Source of the DNA: Caenorhabditis elegans
Lineage: Eukaryota > Nematoda > Chromadorea > Rhabditida > Rhabditidae
Length of the DNA stretch: 64,000 nt
Direction: 5' to 3'
NCBI RefSeq assembly: GCF_000002985.6
Contig: NC_003284.9
Span: 5,208,001-5,272,000, forward strand
The notes under the pieces were generated by a model, which did no database searches, had not been told where the DNA came from, and was given only the letters and a program-made list of their open reading frames with translations. This document shows positions 1 to 12,578 of the stretch, in pieces. The translations under genes and the position numbers were made by a program. How positions within the stretch are numbered: the stretch's first letter is position 1; every line of letters starts with the position of its first letter.

Positions 1-424
1 CTAACCTAACTCTGGTTTTTTTTTACCTTTTTGTTTCTTGGTTTCTATCCGTTTGTTCTATTCTCAATTCCCCACAGTGTCAACATGTTTACTCTAGTTA
101 TCTAGTTATATTTTCCACCTACGATGCGTTGGCTCAGCGGCAGGGAGAGAATATATATTTTTTCCTTCTCTATCTAGCGTCTGGAGAAAACTTCTTCCCC
201 ACCCTCCGATACATAAATTATAGGCGGGGTGTCGAAGAAGGAGGGTCCACAAATGTGTAGTTTTCTCGATTATTGTCTAACATCCCATGCCACCCGTGGG
301 TAGAGGGAGGCCTCCTTCCCCACTCTCTCCTTTTGGCAAGTTTTTGCGTTTCGGCCGAAATTTTTGAAGCAATGCGTTACTTTGCATACCCGTGAATATA
401 TTAGTTGGTTGTTTCTTTTGACAG

Positions 425-3400
425 GCCCCGCCATACTACCTCTCTCGCCAAAACGAAGGGCAATTCAGCAGCTCATCTCGGCACACCTCGGACAGCAGGT
501 GCGGTTTGGCGGCGGCGGTGGAAGATCGAGTTTCAAGGCGAATGATGGGACCCCACGAGTTCATCCGAAGCCATCATCTTTTGAGTATTTGGTTGCTGCC
601 TGTTGCGCCTGCTTGCCCTTTAGATGTGTCGGACTCTTGTCACTCGATATTTTGTTATTTAGGACCCTCGGATATATTCGTTTCATTTCTCGTCTTTTTC
701 TCTTCTTCTTATTCATTTTCTCAACTTCTTATCGCTCGTTTTCTGTGTTGCGGAAACATTTCCAACGTAATTCTTTCGTGACGCAAAACCAAAAGTTCAG
801 TGACCTCCGCATAGTTTTCACCAGGAATTGTATTTCTGTAGTGCATTGTTCAAATTATTAAAATTCAGTGGGTGATTAGAGGAAAGCATTTGGGCTCACA
901 TTTCCGAAAATACCCCACTTTTAAGTTTTAACAAAAGTTGAAATCAAACCGAGAACAAACTACCGTGCTACAAGTTTTCTTATCAAGTGAGATGAGTGCA
1001 ATCGGGCAATGTGGACAAGATCGATGGTGACCTTCATCAAGAATAATGTGTTTTCATTACTTTTTGAAACACTAACTTCACTTGATCTCTGTAGTGCCGG
1101 GAATATTTTTTTTTCTCTAAGTGTTGTTTTTCTCATCTACTACAAAAATTTGTCAATTCGTGTTGCTCTTAAAGAAAAAAAAAGAAAAAGCAAAACAAAA
1201 TAGAAAGAGACAAAGAGAATAGCATGGCAAAATAAAGACGCCCAAAAAATGTGGACCCTTTTCTAGTAGCTTGAAATTCTGGCTGGATCGCTTCTGGAAG
1301 AATTCGAAGACATTTACGGAGAAGAAATCAGGAAAAAAAAACTAGAAAAGATGGGCGACTCGCCACTTAACGACCCCCAAAAAATGGATATCTTCTATTT
1401 GTTAATATTCTAGTTTTGATATGTTTTGGCACGCTACAAACACGTAACCGGCGGCTCCAAAACATTTGCCACGCTAGTGACGCATTTTCTGCAGCAAAAT
1501 TAATTATCACACATAGTTCATCTTTTCGTTCTCTATTGATATTGGTCAAACAACCGCGTTTGAAAAAATGAAAAAAAAAAATACTTCTCAAACTGCACGT
1601 CCGCAACCTTTTTTCTCCCAACAGTTTAATGAGCCCCGTTGAGTCGCCCGGGGGCCCTCCGGGGGTAGTGAGTTGGCCGTGCGGCTTCTCATCACTATCC
1701 ATCACTTTTGCTCTCCCGTTTTCTTTTTCTTTTCCACCTGTGGCACAGCTATCTTTAACACCGCGTAAAGCACACTGCACATTGTACTCGCAAGGGCCTC
1801 ACACAGAGGCACTACCTCAGTCGTCGACTCGGCTCCGTCCGACTGCTCTTCCATTCAAACAGTCTCTTTTGTTTCTACACACTAGTAGTGTCAGTTATAG
1901 TCTGGGACATAGTGTAAGCCGCCAAATAGTTTTTGGTAGATATCTCGACGCCATCTGTGTCCAGAGCGCACTTTTCAAGGTCACCCACTCTTTTTTTTTC
2001 ATCCCATATACTATAATCACGTCACGTCACTCACGTCCAACCTATGAATGTTTCACGAAGGACCCCCCAAGTAATCTTTTCGTGTCGAAAAAGTGGAAAA
2101 GAAAGGATTAGTTCGGCATCAGTTAGGCCCATGAATCTATGAATGTATCCCAACATTTTATTTGCAAGTATTCAATGGTATTAGTTTTTGGCCAATGTAT
2201 ACATGTCTTACCTATTTTTTGTTCTAATTGCTCTTTCCCTGAGCAATATCTTCCTGATCTCGTAAATCAAGTGTGAGAATACAAATACTCCGTAAATGCG
2301 GAAATACGTTATGCCAAGAAAATGCGGAAATACGAATCCCTCGCATCTCCAGAAACAGAACACATCTAAGAGTTGGCTAGTTGTCAGCCTTGTTTTTCCC
2401 TTGCGCCTCATCCGCCATTCAAAAAAATGTGAACGTCGATATGAGAACTGACACCACCAAAGTAGTTGTAGGTCAAATCTGTCTCCGATTACGGTAATGA
2501 TTTGGAGATGTGGGTCGGTGTGTGTTTGTGTGTGAGAGTTTATGTACACAACTAGTTAATCATTTATACTACTACTCGTTCTCCAAACCTCTCTCATTCA
2601 ACTCCCAAATCCCCGGTGCTCCTACTTTTGTGAAGAAGACGCTGCCCGCCTTCTCCCACTCAAGGAAGATGTTTTCCTATTGCGCAGTGCTCGTACTCTG
2701 ACCTCTCCTTCCTGTGTGTGCACAATGTTAGATGCGAGGAAACTAGAGAGAGAGAGAGAGAGAGAGAGACAGTGAGATATAGAGAGTTGCACATGAAAGA
2801 TGCGCAACTTAAAAAAAATAAAACCTCCCAACTTTTATAGGATTACGATTTTGACCTTCCGACCTTTCAAACACTCCAAACGTTTTCACCTATGTACTTG
2901 CATTAGATTATGCATGTTTGCATATTTTCATGAAAAGGTTTATTGAAAAGCCCACTCTGTTTATTATCTCATAGTCTGTATTTAGGTTTAAAAATTATTT
3001 ACAATTTTTCCGCCGCCTCGTCGTCTCTTAATCGAAAATTTCACGGCTACTATCCATTTCATATCATCTTTCTGTGTCTCTGTGTTTCTGTGTTTCTTTT
3101 CATTTTTTCTCCATTTCACACTCTTCGTTGTTTCAGGCCTCGCACGCCACCTCTTCGCGCTCGACAGTTCAGCTGTCCGCAATCGCCAACAAGCCGACAT
3201 CGGAACTCGTCTTTTTCCCCGCCACGCAGGTTAGTCTTCAAAATTTTTGAAAATGATATAGCAACAGACAGTGTCTATTGTATCAAATTAGAGTGTTTCG
3301 GTTTCGTTTGCAAATGAAGGAACAATGCATGCCGTGTCTGATTTTTTAGGATTGATCGTTTGATTAATCGGTCGCACTTTACACCGTCACATGGTTAATA

Positions 3401-6400
3401 CACATTTTGGCGCATTGTATTACTCCCTATCTAAACATGAACATTTTTGCAGACATGCGACTCGCGAAGTTCATTCCCGAAAACGCCGACACGACGATAA
3501 GAAGAGATCAACCGTTAGACCTGAAGTCTCCAAAGAGCTCACTTTCCCAGTTGTTGCCACCCAAAAATGTCTGTCACTGCTGGAATTTGTAGAGAAGCGG
3601 GTATGTGTTTGTGTGGGTTCATCGAAAGTCACAAAAACGACGAGCTGTGTGTGCTACGTCGTGCTGTTTCCGGAAGCCTGTGAGCCAAAGGGTTCCATCA
3701 AAAAAAACGTTTGTTCCGAATGCTTATCAATCACAGACAGCCCCTGCTTGACTTTTACTCTATTTGTGTGGTGCTAGTCGTCTATCGGTCTATCAAGATG
3801 TTTGAAACTTTTGCGATTTTATCACAATATCGGTCCAACCAACTGGCTCCGGCCGAGACGCTTCTGAATTTTTTTTTCTTGCAATCAAGTTTACTCGGGA
3901 TGAAAAAATGTTATCTTTCAATAACAAATATTCTCCTTTTTTTCAAAAACTGCCAGGCTACAATTACATCTTTTTTTTCTCATAGAATTTTTTTGGGGAA
4001 GCGTCTGGTTGTGTCGGCTTTTCCGAATATCAATTTTCTTCATTTTTTTGTGCTGCGTCCCCAGTGTCGCCACAACCCTTCAACCCCTTGCACTCGTCAG
4101 TGGCGGGCAAGAGAGAGAGTCGCGTTTCTAGGCTTTTTGCGCAAGTCGCAAGTAGTCCCATTTTTCTTACTACACCTCGGTTTTCAACGGTTTTTCAAGT
4201 TCACTTGAAGCAGTGTGATGTGCATGGCAAATCCTAAAAATTGCATGTAGTGGCACCAACAGAACTATTGCTCTTTAGGTGGACCTCTTAGGTGCCTTTT
4301 TTGTTTTGCTGCTGCTTTCAAAAATGCAATGTTACCTGTAACCTGCGTAACTTTTGTTAAATCACACCTAGAAGTCAGCGCCAGTGAGAAAATGGATCAA
4401 ACTCACTTCTATGGTGCCAAAATTATTAAATATCATAATAAAGCTTTTCAAAAGAATTGTTGAAAGTTTTTTTTTGGCAATTAAAAAGTGACAATTACTG
4501 TGTTTTTGTCATTTTTTGAAATAACTATAGCACTGTCACATGTTCGAATTCCTAGAATGTTTCAATAATTATATTTGAAACATAAGTAGATCATAAAATT
4601 GGAAAGTATACTGTTTTTGATCGACGACTTCCAAATAAAAATGAAAAACTTGTAATTGCCACATTTTGAAACAAAATTCAATTAAAAAAATTTTTGAAAA
4701 GTTTTACTTTGATATTTGGTCGTTTTTGCCCCACTAGCGCTCCACCTTTAAGTTATGGTATTAGTGACAAGAAGATCTAAGGAGTGACCGTATATACTCT
4801 TTATCTTTCTCTCTCACTCTTTCTCTCTTCTCATTTGCTTGTTCGCTCATCACTCTACGAAAAGTCAAGAGCTATTGCAAACATACAGAAGCGGCTCATT
4901 GTGAGTTGCGAGAACAAATTGTACTCTGCTAATTGTTTTAGAGAATCGAATGGGTACGTACGTCCATCTTCTCCTTCTCCTTCATCTCAAAGTTGATTTT
5001 GGAGGCTAGGTGGAAGGAGCACGCAAACAAATCTGTGTGTTTCTTGTTTTGTAAGAACGACTCAAATTTCTATGGCATGTTAGCTATCGTTAGCTATCAG
5101 TTTTGCATCATGGGTCCGGTAAATGAACTTTGCGGCTATCTTTCTTTTTCGTTTTTTTTCTCTGTAGTTCCTCTCCACGCTAGTTTTCTAGTTTTCTCTT
5201 GGCGTTATCGGCAATCTTCTATTTTGTGAAATTGCATCATTCTCAATCCGTTTTGCGCATTTTCTTGTTTGTTTCGCACTGTTAACGTCATTACAAATGG
5301 CTATGGCTACAATTAGCAGCATAATTGAAACATTCGTGCACAGAATACAAAATACTCAGTGATTTAAGTTGAAGAAGAACATTTAACTGTGGAATGAGAG
5401 TTTGATTCCGCGATACGTAGGCTAGTGACACTTCACTTGAGCTTACGATCTTCGAGTAGCGATCCTTTACACAAACCCTATTGGTGGCAACACCATCAAT
5501 TGTGTGCTTATTTTCTGAGTGGCCCGGACTACTCGCAAACATTTTCCTCAATCAAGTTGTCGGCTGTTATCAGTGGTGATACGTATGGTGTGTTTCGAGA
5601 ACCACAAATATAACCCGTCTCGCTCGCCCTCTCCATAACTCTTATGTGTTGCCAATGATGCAAAAATGAATTTGTAACATTTGAGCTCTGTTATCAACCT
5701 CGTAAACGGAGAAAATTGATTAGACACACACAGATGGTCATAATTGACACACAGTCTCACACATTTGCCGCGGTTTTTATCTTTCACGTTTCAATCGAAA
5801 TATCGGAAAGGCCAATGTGATGTGTGTTCTTAGATCTTCCTTGCTTTCCTTTACTCATGGGTATCAGGTATCACCGAATCCCAAAATGATATCATACATA
5901 GTGATGCAATTTTCCAGCTTGAGTATTTTGTATTATTGCGGTTTCATTGACTTTTGCAAATACGAGTTTTCTTCCATATGTTAGTTCGCACAAGAGTTAA
6001 TAGATTTCAAATGGTTTCACTTCCTTGCACATCCTCGGCTCCTGGTGCCCTGAGCAAACAGAAAACTTTGAAACTTGACTATAATACGGCAACGCATTGC
6101 CAACAATACAGTGTGCTTGTTGACGCGCTTTCCCCTTTTCTCCTGTAGAGATTTTTGGCTTTTTTTTCAACAATTGAGCGGTTTCCCACATATGATCTCG
6201 GCCAGACACAATCCGAAAGTGCTTGCTGCACGACTACTATTTTGATGTTCCATTCATATGTTAATAAATGGTCTCTGATTTCCGAATGACCATTGAAGTC
6301 TTCTATATGTTATGTATTTCAGGGATTGACGATCACCGACGATGAACTTCTTCAAGTTGTTCGAGATAGCATCGAGTTGGATCAAGCAATGGGAAAAATT

Positions 6401-7558
6401 GTGAAAAAGAAGGAAGCAATGAAAAAGCAGATGGAAGACATGGCAGCGTGGGAGCTTGAGAAAATCAAACGAATTCACGCGAACATGCCACGTCACATGC
6501 AAGATGTGCTCAAGTTTGATGGCAAAACGGTGCATATTGCTCAAGAACGTTAGTTGTGCTTTTTATTTTATTTTTTCTGCTCTTCTGAATCTAAGAAAAC
6601 GATTAACCTTTACTCGAATGATGTGCTTTGAAAATGCAGCTGGTGTCAGGAGTTTAGGTTGAAGTAAAATGCATCGGCACATTCTCTTCTTTTTATTTAT
6701 TTTTTCTTCACACTTACCGACTTATGATTTTGCAGGACCCCCCATGCCACCAATGCCGTTCTCCGCTTCATCGCTCGTGTCATTAAAGTAGGACACTTTA
6801 CACACTTTATCCATCTTTCATTATTTCATCTTTTTATTATAGATATGGACAACCAATGCCTCACCACATGGGGATGCCTCCTCCAGGAATGGGTCCACCT
6901 CCGTTCATGCCGCCACCAATTGGGATGCCTCCACCACCACTGGGCATGCCCCCACCACACATTGGCTTGGGGGCCGCTCCGTACGCAGTTCCCCCGCCGA
7001 TGAGTCTTTTGGGACCACCACCATTCAGTGTTCCGCCAAGTGTTCCACCACCCACAAGCTCGGCAGCAGCTCCAATTGTGCCACCTCCACCGGTCCAATC
7101 CACAGCCCAGCCACCGCCAAGTGGGACATCAGAGGCAGAAAAAATGAAAATGACTCATGGTTTGAATCCGATTGCATTCTCCAATGCGCCACCAGGGCTC
7201 AAAGTAAGTCTCAGTCTCAATCGGGGAAAACTTTGATTTTGTTTTTAGTTGGGCATGAACGATTACAACCAGCCACCACCAGCGAAGAAGCCAGCTGCTC
7301 AACAAAATCCGCAAATGAATCGGATTACCAACAATTTATCGAGCATGCTTACCAACGCGTTGAAGGCTCAAGTTAGCAAGGTATATTTGTTGTTTCCGGA
7401 AATGTGAAATATTATTTCCATCCTACTTTTTTTAGGCTCAAAACTCGCTTAACAACAGTAGCCCAACCAGTACTGCTCCGAAAAAACCAGTTCCATCACT
7501 GATGAGCATCAATATTCCAGGCGTCCCTAAAGCTGGATCATCTGGATCCCAAAACTAA
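425..7558 (+). CDS. RS/basic, coiled-coil, proline-rich protein (3' part, 402 codons visible)
   Basis: Exons 425-498, 3137-3229, 3453-3600, 6323-6548, 6736-6787, 6843-7203, 7249-7380, 7436-7558 join in one frame (1209 nt) and end in TAA; every junction has GT-AG signals. No start codon is seen, so the 5' end lies before 425 or outside the window. In order, the protein has a Ser/Arg/Pro-rich start (SPTSRHRNSSFSPPRR), a basic stretch, a helical/coiled segment (ELLQVVRDSIELDQ, then KKKEAMKKQMEDMAAWELEK), a long Met/Gly/Pro-rich tract (MGMPPPGMGPPPFMPPP) and a Gln/Asn/Ser-rich tail. Composition suggests an RNA-processing or condensate protein, but I recognise no catalytic domain and do not name it. 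Introns of about 2.6 and 2.7 kb are unusually long for this genome and may hold alternative promoters. The exon at 6323 is the best supported; the first two are short and less certain. Confidence 0.72.
2745..2769. repeat. (AG)n microsatellite
   Basis: Twelve to thirteen uninterrupted AG units inside the large intron between exons 425-498 and 3137-3229. Confidence 0.95.
4390..4740 (+). repeat. Dispersed repeat family, copy 1
   Basis: AT-rich block in the 3601-6322 intron. It shares an ordered set of blocks with 61120-61400 (same strand) and 42290-42560 (opposite strand): ataactatagcactgtc, an attcctagaatgttt-like block, tagatcataaaattgga, and ttgatcgacgacttcca. The right end reads ccccactagcgctccacc, a motif also present in shorter form at 61387-61393. 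No coding capacity and no clear terminal inverted repeat were seen. Confidence 0.7.
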
Positions 7559-8392
7559 ATGTGAGTTTATATGTAGAATGGCAAAAGCAGCAGTAGCAGT
7601 AGCAGTAGCCGTAGTTTGAGTGAAAGCAGTTAAGATTCTGATGCATAAAGAACCATAAAAATCGGTGCGGTGCTAAACCTATTAAAGCTAAAGTGGCGCG
7701 GACCCCATACTTCAGTACGGCCGCCGGCTCCTCACTTATTTCGTCCCCTGAGTCCCACCTACTAGTTTTGTTGGGACATTGAGCCAAAAAATAGGACGGC
7801 TCAGAGAAATAGATGTGTATACTAAAGGACCGTAGATTCATCACGGCCACCTCGATGCAGGAGGAGATGCCCCGCCTCCTAGCTTGTCATTTTTCGTTTT
7901 TGAGAACTTCTGCGCTCTTTTGCAATTTGAGATGTAGGAGATTCATGTTTTTTTTCTTCATTTCCCAATAAAAATATTTATAACAGACACACTTGTTTTC
8001 AGATTGCCCATTTATCAACACTGCAACTATCTGCAACATTTATAACTTATTAATTCACTATTCGTTTTATAACTATCTGATAAATATTTGTATCATTATC
8101 GTATTGACCTTTTGTCAATATATATTTTCTCTACTTTTTGAATCTCCGTAAGTCATCTTGATTTGGTCATAGTACTACACCAACCTATTTATTGTTTGTG
8201 CATTTTATTCGAACAAAAGTGTTTCTTGTGAACTTGTGCCTTTCTTCTATATTGTTCTTCACGCCAGGTCTACAAACCGGCTAATATATCTTTTATCACT
8301 CTGTCTCACCTTTTTTTTTCAATTTTTAAACTTTCAATATTTATTCAATATTTGATTTTAAGCTGTTCGTCGCCGACCCAAACAATCAGACA
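7559..8392. other. 3'UTR of the proline-rich gene and intergenic spacer
   Basis: Contains an (AGCAGT)-like short repeat near 7590-7610 and a canonical AATAAA at 7967-7972 that probably ends the upstream mRNA. About 420 nt remain before the next start codon. There is no acceptor right at the next ATG, so an SL2 operon is possible but not supported. Confidence 0.6.
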
Positions 8393-10005
8393 ATGTACGG
8401 ACCATATCCGTACCCACCAGGTAATTAATATACAATTGTGTCCATAACGTATGCATGGATAATTTAAGAGGTTGCTGAGATGATTCAATCGGGCGGATTT
8501 CCATTTGCCATGATGAACCGTGGAATGCCGCCACCACCACAGTGGAATGGTTACCCGGTAATACACCCATACGAATTACACCAGATGCTACGAGTGAGTT
8601 CATTTTTTGTCTTATTCTCTAGCCTTGTCGACACTTGTTTATGAGCTCAATCACTAGAGGAAAAAAGAAAAAAATGTGATGGAAAGACAGAATGACGGAG
8701 ATAATGAGAGAGCGTAGAGAGTAGGGGGAACGGATCACAGAATACAGTGTACAGAGCAACGTTTATCTAGAGCGGCCTGACCTGACCAGCGTTGCACCAC
8801 CGAAACAACACTCTTACACATTAGAAGACACTAGCCAAATATTAATGAACCACGAGTGTCTCATTTTACGGCGAATGCATATTTCTGATTTGATAACTAT
8901 CCTAGAACTTCCATACTTGTGGGACACGTTTAAAGTTAGTAAGAAAAATAATTTAAAACTTGGTGTTCGGTCAATTTTCAAATATGCTTTATTCCAGCAG
9001 TTTCAACAAATGGGAATGGGCCAGTACCAACACGATAGCCCACCACAGCTTCGCAAATTGTTTATCGGAGGTTTGAGCCATGACACGACAGACGAGCAGG
9101 TTTGTACAATTTGACGTTGTCTGGGAGATTTATGTTCATTTCTTGTAGCTCGGCAACTATTTCTCGCAATGGGGACCCGTCGTTGACGCGATCGTAATTC
9201 GTGACCCAAACACAAAGCACTCTCGTGGATTCGGATTTGTTACATTTGCCTCAATTTTCAGCGCCGAGTCGGCGATGAATGACAGGCCACACAAGCTCGG
9301 AGGAAAGACGGTTGGGAATACTTGTAAATCTAGAAATCAAAATGATTTTTTCAATCTTACAGGTTGACTCGAAAAGAGCTATTCCACGTGAGCAAATGTC
9401 ATCAATGATTCCGCCACCATTCTTTGAAACCGATCCAGCGCCAGGATGCAAGCTGCTACTCAACGGAATTACCAACGGCGTGCACTCTGTTGACTCACTA
9501 CGCGTTTACTTTGAAACGTTTGGAACTCTTGATCAAGTTGAGATCCTTGGTCAACCACGTGGCCTTGGATTTGTGATCTATGAAGACAAGGAGTCAGCAG
9601 ATCGTTGTCTAGCTCATAACAGCGGTCGTCATATTGTGAACGAACGCAAAATTGAAGTGCGCGTCTTCACCAAACATCCCAATGGAAGCACTTACTGGAA
9701 GCGTCCTCAATCACAATCACATTCTCAACGTGACCTGTTCGAGCAACTTTCACAGCTTAACCTAAAGGACGGAGATCGCAAAAGTACTGGGAACAGTAGT
9801 TCAGCAGCAGACACACCGCAAAACTTTGATGAGGATAGCAATTATGGAGGTACCACAACGGAGGTAAATTTGAAAAAAAAATTGAAAACTTAGTTCACCT
9901 GCTAAATTTCAGGATGATTGCAATGTATTTGAACATGAAGAAGGATCATCGGAAGAAAGTTCAACAGAACAAACGTTAGAAAATGAAAAGGAAAATTCAG
10001 ACTAG
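8393..10005 (+). CDS. Two-RRM hnRNP A/B / Musashi-like RNA-binding protein
   Basis: Exons 8393-8420, 8469-8593, 8998-9099, 9149-9310, 9363-9863, 9913-10005 give 336 aa. The N-terminus is Met/Pro/Tyr-rich (MYGPYPYPP, then NRGMPPPPQWNGYP). RRM1 (about 70-150) shows RNP2 KLFIGGL and RNP1 SRGFGFVTF. RRM2 (about 175-250) shows KLLLNGI and RGLGFVIY, a weaker RNP1 lacking the usual first aromatic. The tail is acidic and Ser/Glu-rich. By family it should bind single-stranded RNA and act in splicing, mRNA localisation or translation; that role is inferred. The acceptor before 8469 (aatttaag) is weak, but it is the only one that keeps the frame. The 5' neighbour on the same strand also looks RNA-related. 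Confidence 0.88.
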
Positions 10006-12578
10006 ACTTATTTTTCCATCAAACTTCAATTTTATAAACTTCATGCTCAAAACGTCTCCGCAGCTCAAATGCACTATCAAATCTTCTCCATTATCACTGC
10101 ATATTTACCCACCCTTCTCCACCGTCAACATGCTCATATCAATAACAAGTAAAAAAAAACTCTCGTCTTGTCGATTTAGAACCCCCTCTCGCCGTCTATT
10201 TGTCACTCTCCGCCATATGAATCACACAAGTAGTTTTTATTTCAATTAAGAACGAGAAAATCATTTGCTCAAATTTATGGTTAGACAAAAGAAGAAAAAA
10301 AATCACACTTTCAGATCACACATATTCATACCAAAATCATCTCTGAAATGTTACTCAAATCACAAACTGCTAATACTTTTTTTGGCTATTATTTTTCATA
10401 AAAATAATACTTTTCTCTTTGAAAGAGCAGTCCTATTCTAACCTTTTATACATCTGGTCATTTCATTTTTGTATATTGTTTCAACATTGAATGTTGTGAA
10501 TGTTCACCTAAGAACACGCCCCGTTGAAGCAAACCTTTCCTCACATCACGTTATGACTGTACTATGCCTATAATATAATCAAATTTTCATACTTGTCTCA
10601 AATTGTGTCCCATTTCTATCAGATAAGCTTTGTCTGTACCGCCTTCCCCATCCCCCCACTCCCGAATCCTGTTCACTCCTTCTCAAATCTTTCAGTCTTT
10701 GAAATACAAGTAGTGCCTTTGTAGTATGCTCATTGTCACCCTCAACACAACCAGTCCCGTTTAACTTTTTTTTTCTTCAAAAAATTGGTTTATTTTCCTC
10801 TCTCTCTCATTTAATTGTATGCTAATCGAGTGTCTAATGTTGTATACCCCGTCATTTCTCATTTTCTTTCACTCTCTTCTCTTTTTATCAATTCTTTAAT
10901 TACATCCATCAAAACTCCCATCCCTCCTCCACGTACCCGCTTTTTTTTCTCATCTCAGAAAAATTCTAAAACATTCAAAATGATATTCATTTCAAAAACA
11001 TTCACGATTTTCTCTGTTGATAAAAGTCATTGAATTCTCTGTTCTGTTCAGGGTTGAACATGGTTTTTATTGTACAATAAAGATAACTTCCGATTTTCCA
11101 TACATTTTGAAATTTCAGAAAAGTAACTGAACATTCAATACGGAAAGTTTACGAAAAACCTTGCAGATATTATTAGTGTAGCCCCCGACGGATTAATCAA
11201 AAATAATGGATTCATGCAAGAATAATAGATAAAAAGAAAGTTGTCTGAGACGCGCAGAAAAATATTATGCACTTCTACTTTTACAGCCATGCAACTGTTT
11301 ACAATTGATGTATATTCTTACAGTTACAGCTTGTTTACAAAACCTAAAATATGTGTGTACTAATGAAATCTGCCATCAAGTTTGAAATATCACACAATAT
11401 TCAAAAACTTTTTTTTTGAATAATTCAAGATGTCAGCCCGGACTTTCACTAACCTGTTATTTATGTAACACTAAAATATATACAGTCACAGTCATAAAGG
11501 TATGCAAAAACGATGTTTCCGTTAATCAAGCTCATATTATTAATCGTCATAACTCAAAAACTAAAAGATATTTTAAAAATCTGTCAACTAGCTAAATGTT
11601 GTCCATGATCTGTTCTGTAATTTTTTGTAAAATATTTTTCACAAGCATTCCTATGAAATAAGTTACAGTGGCAGACATCTGACAGGCCAGTTTTTAACAT
11701 CCAATCAGAAATCGGCTGAAGCTCATGTATATGTTTTTTCACAGAGAAGGTATTAGTAGCAAAATAATCTACATTACATTTTATATTGCTTGCTTATAAA
11801 AGTTTTGCTCTCACGTCGGCGAAATTTAGTTTTTGAGTTATGACGATTAATAAAATGAGCTTGATTAATGGAAACATCGTTTTTCCATACTTTTATGACC
11901 GTGACGGTATGGTTTTTGGATTCTTTAAAAAAATTAAGTTTATGTATGTATTGATTTGAAAAGAAAATACAATAATGCTACGAAACACATCAGATTAAAG
12001 CAATTCAGTATAATAAAATGTTTCCCATAAAAACATTTAATTAAAAGTTACAACAAATGATTGGAACTACAACATCAAAATTACCAATATGATAGTTTAA
12101 AATAAATTGTTACTGTGCATAATTTAAAAAAATGGAACTGAAACGAGAAAATTAGAATAGAGGCAATTACACAGGCTATTTGCTGTTGGGTGGAAATAGG
12201 CATAGCATTAAAGCTAATTTTACAAAAAAAGAACGAAACAGAGCGCTTTTATTTTCTACAAAAACATTTATATTAGTGATATTAGATCTACGACGGGCTT
12301 GTTTGCTAGCCAATTCTGTAGAGTGGACAACAGGGCTGTATCCGGGAAAAATGTTTTTTTTTGAAGATTTTTTTATGAAAAAAAAGAACTCGAAAAAATT
12401 AAAAATTAAAAAAAAATTGTAATTATTAGATGATTTTGAGAAAATTTGAATTTTTGAGACATATTGTTTGATTCGTGGAAAATGTGTTGCAAAAACATAA
12501 TTATTTGAAAAATCCAAGTATAAACTAAAAAGAAAATAGAAAAATATTCAGCCCCGTTTGGAAAAAGGAAAACGATGT
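10006..12578. other. 3'UTR and convergent intergenic region
   Basis: Pyrimidine-rich sequence follows the RRM stop, and AATAAA at 11086-11091 is a plausible but distant poly(A) signal. Apart from the MITE at 11483-11907, I see only AT-rich sequence with no convincing exon. The two flanking genes converge here. Confidence 0.6.
11483..11907. mobile_element. Palindromic MITE with about 82-bp terminal inverted repeats
   Basis: The left arm begins CAGTCACAGTCATAAA and runs to about 11564. The right arm (from about 11828) is its reverse complement with few mismatches and begins, read inward from the right end, CCGTCACGGTCATAAA. TA dinucleotides at 11481-11482 and 11908-11909 fit a Tc1/mariner-type target duplication. 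About 260 bp of non-coding sequence separates the arms. It is non-autonomous; I do not assign a named family. Confidence 0.88.

Noticed and set aside
364-861. 165-codon ORF at the left edge
   Set aside because: Only 425-498 fits splice signals, and in a frame that joins the next exon; the rest is low-complexity pyrimidine-rich sequence.
6861-7103. Antisense glycine/tryptophan-rich ORFs
   Set aside because: Shadows of the Met/Pro-rich exon 6843-7203; reverse complement of CCN/ATG codons.
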